Positions 32,693 to 41,046 of a DNA stretch of 64,000 nt are shown in pieces. The stretch's first letter is position 1, and every line of letters begins with the position of its first letter. The translations under genes and the position numbers were made by a program. The stretch lies in NCBI RefSeq assembly GCF_023073415.1, contig NZ_JADPJL010000068.1:124001-188000 (forward strand), written 5' to 3'. The notes below the pieces were generated by a model. That model saw only the letters and a list, made by a program, of their open reading frames with translations. It ran no database searches and was not told where the DNA came from. This stretch comes from Bradyrhizobium sp. 190 (GTDB taxonomy: Bacteria > Pseudomonadota > Alphaproteobacteria > Rhizobiales > Xanthobacteraceae).

Positions 32693-34441
32693 ATGCCTCC
32701 CGCGACGCAAGACCAGCCGCAACGTGCGCCGGAAGCCGGCGCAGCCTTCGACGCCGTCATTGTCGGCGCCGGCTTCGCCGGGATGTACATGCTGCATCGC
32801 CTTCGCGAACTCGGCTTCACCGCGCGGGTCTACGAGGCCGGCGGGGGCGTCGGCGGCACCTGGTACTGGAACCGCTATCCCGGCGCGCGATGCGACGTCG
32901 AAAGCATGCAATATTCCTTTTCGTTCTCCGAGGAGCTCGACCAGCAATGGGACTGGTCGGAGAAATACGCGCCTCAGCCGGAGATTCTGACCTACGCCAA
33001 CCACGTCGCCGATCGCTTCGACCTGCGCCGGCATATCCTGTTCGACACGCGCGTCACGGCGGCGACCTTCGACGAGACCGCAAAATGCTGGCGTATCGAG
33101 ACCGATCGCGGCGACAAGGTATCGGCCAAATTCTGCATCATGGCCGTCGGATGTCTCTCGGCTGCCAACCATGTGCCCTTCAGTGGCCGCGAGGATTTTC
33201 AGGGCCCGATCTATCACACCGGCGAATGGCCGCATGAAGGGGTGGAGTTCACCGGACTTCGCGTCGGTGTCATCGGCACCGGTTCATCGGCGATCCAGTC
33301 GATCCCGATCATTGCGCAGCAGGCATCTGCGCTGACGGTATTTCAGCGCACCGCGACCTACTCCGTGCCGGCCTGGAACACGAAGTTGACGCCGGAGTAC
33401 CGCAACACGATCAAGGCCGACTACCCCGCCCTGCGCGCCAAAGCCCGCGCACGGCCGACCGGCTTCTATTTCCCGTTCAACATGAAGCCCGCGCTCGAAG
33501 CCGCACCGGAGGAGCGCACGCGGCAATATGAAGAAGCCTGGCAACGCGGCGGGCTGCCTTTCCTGGGTGCCTTTGGCGACCTGCTGTTCGAGAAAGCTGC
33601 CAACGACACCATCGCCGAATTCGCGCGCGACAAGATCCGCTCCATCGTCAAGGATCCGGTCACCGCCGAGCGGCTGTGCCCCCATAACGTGTTCGGCTGC
33701 AAGCGGCTGTGCGTCGATACCGGATATTTCGAGACCTACAATTTACCTCACGTGAAGCTGGTAGACGTGTCGAAAACACCGATCGAGCGCTTCACGGCCG
33801 ACGGCATCGAAGTGAACGGTACGGAATATCCGCTCGACACCATCGTCTGCGCGACCGGCTTTGCGGCAATGACGGGATCGTTCGACAGGATCGCGATCAC
33901 GGGCCGCAATGGCTGGACGCTGGCGGACAAATGGCGGGCCGGCCCCCGCGCCTATCTCGGCGTGGCGACAGCGGGCTTTCCCAATCTCTTCACCATCACC
34001 GGGCCGGGCAGTCCGTCGGTACTGGCGAGCATGATCCAGGCAATCGAGCAGCATGTCGACTGGATGGCGGACTGCATGGCGCACATGCGCGACATTGGCG
34101 CAGCGACCGTCGAACCGGTGCAGGCATACGAGGATGAGTGGGTCGAGCATGTCAACGAGGTATCGAATATCTCGCTGCGCTCGACCTGCAGCTCGTGGTA
34201 CGTCGGCGCCAATATCCCCGGACGCCCGCGCGTCTTCATGCCCTATATCGGCGGCTTCCCTATCTATGTTCAGAAGTGCAACGAGGTCATGACCAACGGC
34301 TTCGAGGGCTTCGTCATGGAAGGCGCCGATATCGGCAACGAAGCACCGCGCGTGCGGCTCACCGAGCGATGGCGCGTACCGCTCGACATCGAGGTAATCT
34401 CGCCCGCCGCAGTCGCCGCACGGCGCGTGCCTGTGGTGTGA
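32693..34441 (+). CDS. Flavin-containing Baeyer-Villiger monooxygenase
   Basis: This 582-residue class B flavoprotein monooxygenase has the FAD motif VIVGAGFAGMYMLHRL, GGVGGTWYWNRYPGARCD, and the Baeyer-Villiger fingerprint F-x-G-x-x-x-H-x-x-x-W-P in FQGPIYHTGEWP. The NADP motif GVIGTGSSAIQ follows. Members oxidise ketones to esters or lactones with NADPH and oxygen; cyclohexanone and phenylacetone monooxygenases are relatives. ATG 32693 follows GGGAAAGCC. An esterase gene lies just downstream at 34939, a combination suited to ketone breakdown through ester hydrolysis, by inference. Confidence 0.92.
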   Translation: MPPATQDQPQRAPEAGAAFDAVIVGAGFAGMYMLHRLRELGFTARVYEAGGGVGGTWYWNRYPGARCDVESMQYSFSFSEELDQQWDWSEKYAPQPEILTYANHVADRFDLRRHILFDTRVTAATFDETAKCWRIETDRGDKVSAKFCIMAVGCLSAANHVPFSGREDFQGPIYHTGEWPHEGVEFTGLRVGVIGTGSSAIQSIPIIAQQASALTVFQRTATYSVPAWNTKLTPEYRNTIKADYPALRAKARARPTGFYFPFNMKPALEAAPEERTRQYEEAWQRGGLPFLGAFGDLLFEKAANDTIAEFARDKIRSIVKDPVTAERLCPHNVFGCKRLCVDTGYFETYNLPHVKLVDVSKTPIERFTADGIEVNGTEYPLDTIVCATGFAAMTGSFDRIAITGRNGWTLADKWRAGPRAYLGVATAGFPNLFTITGPGSPSVLASMIQAIEQHVDWMADCMAHMRDIGAATVEPVQAYEDEWVEHVNEVSNISLRSTCSSWYVGANIPGRPRVFMPYIGGFPIYVQKCNEVMTNGFEGFVMEGADIGNEAPRVRLTERWRVPLDIEVISPAAVAARRVPVV

Positions 34442-34454
34442 AGGCGTGGTCGCG

Positions 34455-34697
34455 TTACCGGCTGGCAACCAGCCGCAAGTGCGGCTTGATCGTCTCTTCC
34501 AGCTCGGCCTTGAGCTGGTGCACGCGCGGATCGCCCGAGCGCGCCGCACACACCGAATATTGGTTGACCGAACACGCCAGCGCGCGCCGCTCTTCGGCGG
34601 TCCGCGTCACCTGCGGACTGGACAGCCTCAGGACCATCCCGCCGAGTTGCACCAGCATTTCGTCGAGCGCCCGATCCACTCCGGCAATTTGATCCAT
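34455..34697 (-). CDS. Small conserved-looking protein of unknown function
   Basis: The 80-residue protein begins MDQIAGVDRALDEMLVQLGG, appears largely helical, and contains two cysteines (LACSVNQYSVCAAR). No signal peptide or membrane segment is visible. ATG 34697 has GAGGAGTGG upstream, a good ribosome site, while the longer frame to 34754 does not. It runs against the monooxygenase gene, ending 14 bases after its stop. I do not recognise a family. Confidence 0.6.
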   Translation of the reverse strand: MDQIAGVDRALDEMLVQLGGMVLRLSSPQVTRTAEERRALACSVNQYSVCAARSGDPRVHQLKAELEETIKPHLRLVASR

Positions 34698-34938
34698 CGC
34701 ACCACTCCTCTGGTAAGGAGTAATGAGCGGCCCGCCCGCCCGTTCCCCGCGCACGCCCGTTTACGGATAATGAAAAGTAAACGGAGCACGATTCCATCAA
34801 CGCGCGCCTGCGCATCTGCTTGCAGGACTCATTATCAATTGAAGGAAGTCGACCGGTCTGCTCTGGCCAAACGCTACGATTGCGGCGGCCGCGCCCGTTA
34901 CCTATGCTGTCGTCTTGTTCCGGAATGAGGCACCCCGC

Positions 34939-35901
34939 ATGGTTACACCGCTCGATCCCGTCGTCGCCCAGATCATTCCGCTGTTGCCGCTGCGCGATCC
35001 CACGACGATGACGCCGCAGAGCGCGCGCGAGGCACTACGCGCGCTGGCGGCCGCGCGCGCGGCGGTTCCGCCACCGCCGGTGACGAGCGCGGAGGACATC
35101 AAGGTGAAAGGCGCCGCCGGCTTCCTCAACGCGCGGGCCTACCGGACCTTGAGCGAGCAATCACCAACGGTGGTGTTCTTCCACGGCGGCGGCTGGGTCG
35201 CGGGCGATCTTGACACCCATGACCGGCAGGCGCGCTGGCTTGCGATCGAGACCGGCGCGGTCGTCGTCTCCGTCGATTATCGCCGCCCGCCCGAGGTGCG
35301 GTTTCCCGGCGCCTTTGAAGATGCCTTCGCAGCAACGAAAGACGTCATCGCGCGCATCGCCGAATTCGGCGGCGACGAGACGCGCGTCGGCGTGGCCGGT
35401 GACAGCGCCGGCGGCAATCTGGCGGCCACCACCGCGATCGCCTGCCGCGACGCCGGCATCAAACTGGCGGCGCAACTGCTGGTCTATCCCGTCACCGACG
35501 TCGCCGGAAATTTCGCGGATGCGAAAGAGAACGCGCGCTTTCCCTCGCGCAGCGAGAACGCGGAAGGCTACTTCCTCACCCGCGCCACCATGGAATGGTT
35601 TTGCGGCCATTACCTCGCCGACAAGACCCACGGCACGGATTGGCGCGTATCGCCGCTGCGCGCCAAAAATCTCGCAGACGTTGCGCCTGCGATCGTCGCG
35701 ACCGCGTGGTTCGATCCGCTCCGCGACGAGGGCAAGGCCTACGCCGACGCGCTCGCCGCCGCCGGCGTTCCGACCAGCTATTACGACGGCCTCGGCCTGA
35801 TCCACGGCTATTTCGGCCTCGGCGAGGCCTCCGAGACCGCCAAGCGCGAAGCGCAACGCGCACGGGCGGATTTCAAGGCGCTGCTGGAAAAGGGCGCGTA
35901 A
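34939..35901 (+). CDS. Alpha/beta-hydrolase, hormone-sensitive lipase (HSL) family esterase
   Basis: This 320-residue esterase has the HSL oxyanion motif HGGGW, the nucleophile elbow GDSAGGN, the acidic triad residue in ATAWFDPLRDEGKAYADAL, and the histidine in GLIHGYFGLG. A cap-like helical N-terminus precedes the core. ATG 34939 follows TGAGGCACC, and a TTG eight codons earlier is less likely. Located after a Baeyer-Villiger monooxygenase, it could hydrolyse the ester product, but this is inferred only from position. Confidence 0.92.
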   Translation: MVTPLDPVVAQIIPLLPLRDPTTMTPQSAREALRALAAARAAVPPPPVTSAEDIKVKGAAGFLNARAYRTLSEQSPTVVFFHGGGWVAGDLDTHDRQARWLAIETGAVVVSVDYRRPPEVRFPGAFEDAFAATKDVIARIAEFGGDETRVGVAGDSAGGNLAATTAIACRDAGIKLAAQLLVYPVTDVAGNFADAKENARFPSRSENAEGYFLTRATMEWFCGHYLADKTHGTDWRVSPLRAKNLADVAPAIVATAWFDPLRDEGKAYADALAAAGVPTSYYDGLGLIHGYFGLGEASETAKREAQRARADFKALLEKGA

Positions 35902-35949
35902 GACGCGAGATCGCGAGCCGCAGCAAGCGAAGCCGCCGCATGCCGAAAA

Positions 35950-37359
35950 CTATTTCGAAACCTCCCCGGCCGGGCCCCAGCCGCGAAGCCAAAGGGCGCC
36001 TGCGACAATGGCAGCGGAAACGATCGAGCCGGCGGCACCTGCCATGAAGAGCTCCCGCAATCCTCCGCCAAGATCGACGACAATGATCCAGCCGAGCCCT
36101 GCCGCGATGAGTAGCCGGACGGTTCCACCGAGAACCGGCCACATCACGCGACCTGCCCCTTGCCCAGCGAAATACAGCAGCATCCCAAGACCCGATATCC
36201 CGTAGAACGGCGCCACGGTACGGAAATAGAGCGAGCCGGCAGCAAGCACCTCGGCATTGCTGCTGAACAGCGTCAGCCAGGCATGGGGAAACAGTGCCAC
36301 GAAAAGTCCGAGGATCCCGGTAACACCGGCCGCGAAGAACGCGGCGACCCACGCGATGCGTTCTGCCCTCCTGACCTGACCGGCCCCGATATTCACCCCG
36401 ACCATGGTGAGCGCCGCACTGCCAAGCGCAAACAGCAGCGGGATCTGGATGTAATCGAGTCGCGAAGCGATTCGGTAGCCTGCGATGGCGTCCGTGCCGA
36501 ACAGCCCGACCGCGCCCGTAACCAACACCACCGTCAAATTGGCCTGGATGGTGCCGATGGCCGACAATCCGCCGACGCGAAGGATATCGCCGAGCAGCCG
36601 CCACGTGATGAGCGTAGCGTCGAAGGGCAAGTGCAACGAAGCGCGGGCGGAACGCATGTAGACGATCAACACGATCGCCGCGGCGAGATAATAGACGACG
36701 ACAGCGAGCCCGGCTCCCGCCACTCCCAGCCGGGGAAAAGGACCCCAGCCGAAAATCAGCGCCGGCGAAAGCGGAAGCAGCACGAACACGCCGAGCAGAA
36801 TGACCACCGCCGGCACGACCATGTTGCCGGCGCCGCGAAGGGCCGCCGCCAGAAGGCTGACGATCCAGACAAAGACCGCGCCGAAGAAGATGACGTGGCC
36901 ATATTCGAGGGCCGCGCCGAGGGCTCCCGCCTGACCGCCGAGCAACCGGTAGACAGCCTCGCCAAACAGCCATTCGGCTCCTGCAAAGATGACGCCAAAT
37001 ACAACGGCAAGAACCAGGGCGTTCAATGCGAGCGCCTCGGCCTCTGCCACCTTGCCTGCACCCATCGCACGCGCGATCGACGATGCGACGCCGCCGCCGA
37101 TGCCGCCATTCGACATCATCTGCATCAGCATGAAGATGGGGAACACCAGGCTGACGCCGGCAAGGGCCTCCGTTCCCAGGAAGCTGACGAAATAGGTCTC
37201 CGCCACCCCGACAAGCGTTTGCACGACCAGCACCACGACGGTCGGCAACGCGAGCTTCAGGAGCGTCGGCAGGATCGGGCCGCCGAGCATCGCCGTCTGC
37301 TTGACCCTCACCGCTTCGTTTCCTGGCGACGAGGGTTCCTGGGCCGTCAGCGTTGTCAT
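35950..37359 (-). CDS. MATE family efflux transporter
   Basis: This 469-residue integral membrane protein has about twelve hydrophobic segments in two similar halves. Landmarks are LPTVVVLVVQTLVGVAETYFVSFLG, GGGVASSIARAMGAGKVAEAE in the first half, and VGVNIGAGQVRRAERIAW in the second, both of the MatE N-G-A-G/Q type. These antiporters export drugs or metabolites using sodium or protons. The ATG overlaps the stop of the epoxide hydrolase gene as ATGA, so the two are translationally coupled. The divergent TetR gene probably regulates them. Confidence 0.93.
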   Translation of the reverse strand: MTTLTAQEPSSPGNEAVRVKQTAMLGGPILPTLLKLALPTVVVLVVQTLVGVAETYFVSFLGTEALAGVSLVFPIFMLMQMMSNGGIGGGVASSIARAMGAGKVAEAEALALNALVLAVVFGVIFAGAEWLFGEAVYRLLGGQAGALGAALEYGHVIFFGAVFVWIVSLLAAALRGAGNMVVPAVVILLGVFVLLPLSPALIFGWGPFPRLGVAGAGLAVVVYYLAAAIVLIVYMRSARASLHLPFDATLITWRLLGDILRVGGLSAIGTIQANLTVVLVTGAVGLFGTDAIAGYRIASRLDYIQIPLLFALGSAALTMVGVNIGAGQVRRAERIAWVAAFFAAGVTGILGLFVALFPHAWLTLFSSNAEVLAAGSLYFRTVAPFYGISGLGMLLYFAGQGAGRVMWPVLGGTVRLLIAAGLGWIIVVDLGGGLRELFMAGAAGSIVSAAIVAGALWLRGWGPAGEVSK

Positions 37360-38471
37360 GAGCGGCTCGGCAGCGCTCGAATGAATTCGACGAGCGCGGC
37401 GCTGACCTCGTTCGGCCGCTCCTGCTGCGTCCAGTGACCGCAACCGGGAAGCATCTGGATCTTGCGCAAGCCGGGAACGAAGCTCTTCAGGTTTGCGAGC
37501 AATTGGTCCATGCCGGGGAAGGAGACCACGAAGTCGCGATCGCCCGCGACATAGAGCGCCGGTACCGTTACCTGCAGGCCGGCCATCGCGCCCGTGATTT
37601 CCCAGTTGCGGTCGATGTTGCGGTAGTAATTGAGCGCGCCACGGAAGCCGCTGCGCTTGAACTCTTCGCCGTAAAAGTCGATGTCGCTTTCGGCTAGCCA
37701 GGACGGCAGGATTTTCGGCGCGCCGGGTCCTTGCAAGAATCCGCCGCCCTTCGGCACCATGCCGAGGTTCGGTGCGGGCCCGCCGGCAGTGGCGGCCGCG
37801 CGGGCCGCGGCCACGCCATCGCCGGACGCCCCGAACAGCATGTTGCGAATGGTCGCGCGTGGATCGCGCTCGAACTCCGCCTCCGCCGGCCCCGGCTCCT
37901 GGAAATAGAGCTGATAGAATTGCGCATGCTCCGTGCGGGGCATGAGGCTTGTCGGCCGCACCTTACCGCGCGGCCGGAGCGGCACGCTGAGCGCTGCCAC
38001 CGCCCTGAAGCGGTCGGGCCGCATGAGAGCTGCCTGCCAGGCGACGCTGGCGCCCCAATCATGACCGACGATGACGGCGGTCGCCGCGCCCAGGGCATCG
38101 AGAATGCCGACCATGTCGCCTGTGAGATGCAGGATCGTGTACTGGTCGATCGCCTGCGGCGCGTCGCTCTTGCCGTAACCACGCAAGTCGGGGGCGACAA
38201 CACGGAAACCGGCGGCCGCGAGGGCGTCGATCTGATGCCGCCACGAGAACCAGGATTCAGGAAAACCGTGCACCAGCAGTACCAGCGGCCCCTCGCCCTG
38301 CTCGGCGATGTTGATGTGGATTCCGTTGCATTCGATGATGCGTTGCGTTGTCTTGCTCATTTTTCCATCGCGCTCCGCAGTTGCAGCAAATGCGTTGGAT
38401 GGGAGCACGTCAGAGGCAACCCGCCATGCGAGCGGCGTCAGTGCCGCAGCCAATAGCTGGCGTCTGTTCAT
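37356..38471 (-). CDS. Exported epoxide-hydrolase-like alpha/beta-hydrolase
   Basis: This 371-residue protein has an N-terminal twin-arginine-like signal (MNRRQLLAAALTPLAW, with a cleavage region near NAFAATA). The hydrolase core has HGFPESWFSWRHQ, the nucleophilic aspartate in GHDWGASVAW, a lid region, and the late histidine in GCGHWTQQE. HGFPESW and HDWGA are typical of soluble epoxide hydrolases and haloalkane dehalogenases. Export is unusual for the family. ATG 38471 has GGATGGAAGATC upstream. It heads a two-gene operon with the MATE exporter. Confidence 0.9.
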   Translation of the reverse strand: MNRRQLLAAALTPLAWRVASDVLPSNAFAATAERDGKMSKTTQRIIECNGIHINIAEQGEGPLVLLVHGFPESWFSWRHQIDALAAAGFRVVAPDLRGYGKSDAPQAIDQYTILHLTGDMVGILDALGAATAVIVGHDWGASVAWQAALMRPDRFRAVAALSVPLRPRGKVRPTSLMPRTEHAQFYQLYFQEPGPAEAEFERDPRATIRNMLFGASGDGVAAARAAATAGGPAPNLGMVPKGGGFLQGPGAPKILPSWLAESDIDFYGEEFKRSGFRGALNYYRNIDRNWEITGAMAGLQVTVPALYVAGDRDFVVSFPGMDQLLANLKSFVPGLRKIQMLPGCGHWTQQERPNEVSAALVEFIRALPSRS

Positions 38472-38503
38472 GATCTTCCATCCTTTACATCCGGGCTCAT
38501 TTT

Positions 38504-38551
38504 GGTACGATCCGGTACCGCGTAAATCGAAATATGGTACTACATAGTACC
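38504..38551. promoter_or_regulatory. Two GGTAC palindromes, candidate TetR operators
   Basis: GGTACGATCCGGTACC (38504-38519) and GGTACTACATAGTACC (38536-38551) are both dyads of 16 bases with GGTAC/GTACC ends. Their starts are 32 bases apart, about three helical turns. They occupy the 103-base region between the hydrolase/MATE operon and the divergent TetR gene. The arrangement suits a TetR dimer at each site regulating both directions. Confidence 0.7.
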
Positions 38552-38574
38552 AAGTCAAGTGGAAAAATCAGGCG

Positions 38575-39210
38575 ATGAGTCCAAGGATGAAGGCGCGCGA
38601 GGAGGAAGCCGATGGGACCGAGACCCGGAAGCGGATCCTCGGCGCGGCCCTTTCGGCGTTCATGGAGGGCGGCTATGCGCAGACCAGCACGCTGGAGATT
38701 GCAACGCGGGCGCGGGTTTCGAAACGCGAGCTTTACGCGCTGTTCGGCAACAAGGAAGCGATGCTGGTCGCCTGCATCACCGAGCGCGCCCGGCGGCTGA
38801 AAGCGCCGGCCGATCTTCCCGAACTACGCGACAGGGAAATCCTGGCCAAGGTGCTTATCGCTTTTGGAACAAGGCTTCTCACGGAAACGACCGATCCGGT
38901 CGTCGTCGCGGTGTTCCGGTTGGCCATATCCGAAACCGTGCACGCACCAAAAGTCGCGCAAGCGCTGGAATCGATCGCGCGCAAACCCACGCGCGATGCA
39001 TTGCGAGCGATCATGGCGAATGCCAAATCAGCCGGGCTTGTCGTTGGCGATCCCGACGCGATGACCGAAAAGTTTTTAGGCCTGCTCTCGGGCGACCTGA
39101 TGACCGGCCTGCTGCTTCAGGTGACCGATCGCCCGAGCGCCGGCGAAATCGCGCGGCGGGCGCGGGACACCACGATGGCGTTCCTGCAAATCTATCCGAA
39201 GCGCGGTTAG
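38575..39210 (+). CDS. TetR family transcriptional regulator
   Basis: This 211-residue regulator has an N-terminal helix-turn-helix in TRKRILGAALSAFMEGGYAQ ... LEIATRARVSKRELYALFGNKEAML, the TetR_N signature. A helical ligand-binding domain follows, similar to AefR-like C-terminal domains. It is divergent from the epoxide hydrolase/MATE operon with two palindromes between. Repression relieved by a small hydrophobic ligand is the usual mode. The 3' end lies 36 bases before the tRNA gene, which is on the opposite strand. Confidence 0.93.
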   Translation: MSPRMKAREEEADGTETRKRILGAALSAFMEGGYAQTSTLEIATRARVSKRELYALFGNKEAMLVACITERARRLKAPADLPELRDREILAKVLIAFGTRLLTETTDPVVVAVFRLAISETVHAPKVAQALESIARKPTRDALRAIMANAKSAGLVVGDPDAMTEKFLGLLSGDLMTGLLLQVTDRPSAGEIARRARDTTMAFLQIYPKRG

Positions 39211-39245
39211 GACCGGCCTTGATTGGACTCAGTGCCCTTCAGGGC

Positions 39246-39322
39246 TGGCGATCCCGGCATGACTCGAACATGCGACCTACGGTTTAGGAAACCGTCGCTC
39301 TATCCGGCTGAGCTACGGGACC
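39246..39322 (-). tRNA. tRNA-Arg (anticodon CCU)
   Basis: The reverse strand folds as a full cloverleaf: acceptor GGTCCCG with CGGGATC, D arm GCTC/GAGC, anticodon stem ACGGT/ACCGT with loop TTCCTAA (anticodon CCT, reading AGG), variable loop AGGTC, and T arm GCATG/CATGC around TTCGAGT. The discriminator is G, and CCA is encoded at 39246-39248. Confidence 0.96.
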
Positions 39323-39463
39323 GCGGACCTGCTGGATAGGCAGGTACTTGGAAGCTTCATATCAAAGGGCGCGCGTCATCGCCAGCCCTCCAGACCGCCT
39401 CTTCGGTCGCACGGAAGCTACGGTTCCGGGTCGAAAGATCGTGAAGACAGGATCGCAAGAGCC

Positions 39464-39490
39464 AAAAAGGAGCCGTCCACAGACGGCTCC
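39464..39490 (-). terminator. Intrinsic terminator for the Bug-protein operon
   Basis: Read on the reverse strand, a perfect 9-bp stem (GGAGCCGTC/GACGGCTCC) with a four-base loop is followed by TTTTT. It lies about 130 bases after the leftward gene ending at 39621. Apart from it, the 298 bases between the tRNA and that gene show no coding sequence. Confidence 0.85.
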
Positions 39491-39620
39491 AGTTGCAGCT
39501 TGTTCAGCCCCGTGTACCGCCGTTACCTTGTTTGCGGCCATACCGGTTCAAGGTAGCGCTGATTCGGCTCGCGCCATGTTGCCGCGGCAACACAGCCGGA
39601 GGGCATCAGGATTTTCACCG

Positions 39621-40580
39621 CTACGCCTTGATGTTGTTCTCCCGCACGACCTGGCCCCAGATGCTGACCTGCTTGGCGAAGAACGTCGAGAACTCCTTGC
39701 CGTCGGCGAGCAGCAGCGTCATCTGCTGCGTCTCGCGCAATTGCGAGGCCACCGCCGGCTCGCTCAGAATCTCCTTCACCGATTTCGCCATGCTGGCGAT
39801 GACGTCAGGCGGCGTGTCCTTGGGAGCGAAAACGCCCCACCAGGCCAGCGTCTCGAAATCCGGGAAGCCTGCCTCGATCGCGGTCTGGGTGTCCTTGAGC
39901 GCAGCCATCCGCTCGCGCCCCAATTGCAGGATGGGACGCAGCTTGTCGGTGCCGAGTTGCGCCGTGATCAGCGCCGCCGACCCGATGATCAGATCGACAT
40001 GGCCGCCGAGCACATCGTTCATCGCCGGGCCGCCGCCGCGGTAGGGCACATGCGTGATCTCAACGCCGGCTTTCTTGCCCAGCACCGTCATCGCGAGATG
40101 ACCGAGCGTGCCGATGCCGACGGAGGCGTATTTCACCGCACCGGGACTTGCCTTGCACGCCGCGACCACGTCGGCAAAGGTCTTGTATGGCCGCTCGGCG
40201 TTCGCGGCGAGGACGTAAGGCGCGGTGCCCACGAGAAACACCGGTACCAGATCCTTCTCGACATCCAGCCCCGGCTTTTCGAGGATCGAGGGGATGACCG
40301 CGTGCGAGTCGAAGGTCACCAGAAACGTCGCGCCGTCAGGCGCGCTCTTGGCGACCTGCACGGCGCCGAGCGAGCCGGCCGCGCCGGACTTGTTCTCCAC
40401 CAGCACGGTCCGGCCGAGCCTGGTCTGCAGGTGAGACTGCAATAGCCGCGCCAGCGCGTCGGTGGAGCCTCCCGGCGGGAACGGCACCACCAGGGTCATG
40501 TTCTTTGCCGGCTGCGCCAGCACCGGCGTCACCGCGAACGCGGCCGACGCCGCAAGCAAGTTGCGTCTGGTAATCTTCAC
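39621..40580 (-). CDS. Bug family tripartite tricarboxylate transporter substrate-binding protein
   Basis: This 319-residue periplasmic protein has an RR-containing signal (MKITRRNLLAASAAFAVTPV, cleaved near VLAQP). The mature part begins MTLVVPFPPGGSTDALARLL, the Bug/TctC hallmark, followed by NKSGAAGSLGA and ITHVPYRGGGPAMNDVLGGHVDLI. Bug proteins capture carboxylates for TctAB-type transporters or sensing; no TctA/B genes are present here. It is the last gene after an RraA-like and a cupin gene, so the ligand may be the substrate or product of those enzymes. Confidence 0.94.
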   Translation of the reverse strand: MKITRRNLLAASAAFAVTPVLAQPAKNMTLVVPFPPGGSTDALARLLQSHLQTRLGRTVLVENKSGAAGSLGAVQVAKSAPDGATFLVTFDSHAVIPSILEKPGLDVEKDLVPVFLVGTAPYVLAANAERPYKTFADVVAACKASPGAVKYASVGIGTLGHLAMTVLGKKAGVEITHVPYRGGGPAMNDVLGGHVDLIIGSAALITAQLGTDKLRPILQLGRERMAALKDTQTAIEAGFPDFETLAWWGVFAPKDTPPDVIASMAKSVKEILSEPAVASQLRETQQMTLLLADGKEFSTFFAKQVSIWGQVVRENNIKA

Positions 40581-40636
40581 CTAGTGTCTCCTCCCGATTG
40601 TGGCTGCGATTTTTTTGTTTTGTTCGCAGACTTTAC

Positions 40637-41005
40637 CTAAGTGCCGAAGCCGGATCCGGCCTTTTTGTACTCGGGCCGCGGCGGGCTGAAGATGTCAAGC
40701 ACGCGCGCGCCGTCCGGTCCAGCCCGCATCGTGTGCGGCACATTTCCCGGCGTGCGCCAGAAATCGCCCTTCCTGACCGGAATTTCCTCATCCCCCTGGA
40801 CGCGGATGGCCGAGCCATCGAGCAGCACGCCCCATTGCTCCTCGGGGTGATGATGCAGGGTGCCTTGCGCGTGCGGCGCCAGCGTCACCACCGACAGCAT
40901 CGCGTGCTCGCCGGAGAAGATCCGCGTCGTGACCCCGGACGCGAGTTCGCGAAACAAGCCGTCGGCTGGATTATCCAGATTGTGAAACTCGTCCTTCTGA
41001 CTCAT
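40637..41005 (-). CDS. Cupin domain-containing protein
   Basis: This 122-residue single-domain cupin has motif 1 as TLHHHPEEQWGVLLDG (two or three metal-binding histidines plus a glutamate) and motif 2 in FWRTPGNVPHTMRAG. It could be an isomerase, dioxygenase or sensing protein. The ATG at 41005 has GAGGGAGAAACG upstream. It is 41 bases after an RraA-like gene and 56 before a Bug gene in the same direction, so all three probably form one operon. Confidence 0.87.
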   Translation of the reverse strand: MSQKDEFHNLDNPADGLFRELASGVTTRIFSGEHAMLSVVTLAPHAQGTLHHHPEEQWGVLLDGSAIRVQGDEEIPVRKGDFWRTPGNVPHTMRAGPDGARVLDIFSPPRPEYKKAGSGFGT

Positions 41006-41046
41006 CGTTTCTCCCTCAAGCGCAGTTGCGCTTCCATTTCGGCGCT

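Noticed and set aside
38575..39322. Genomic island boundary at the tRNA
   Set aside because: No integrase, no direct repeat seen, and base composition does not change across the tRNA.
39348..40445. 365-codon + strand frame over the Bug gene
   Set aside because: Shadow frame of the Bug family gene; composition typical of antisense reading.
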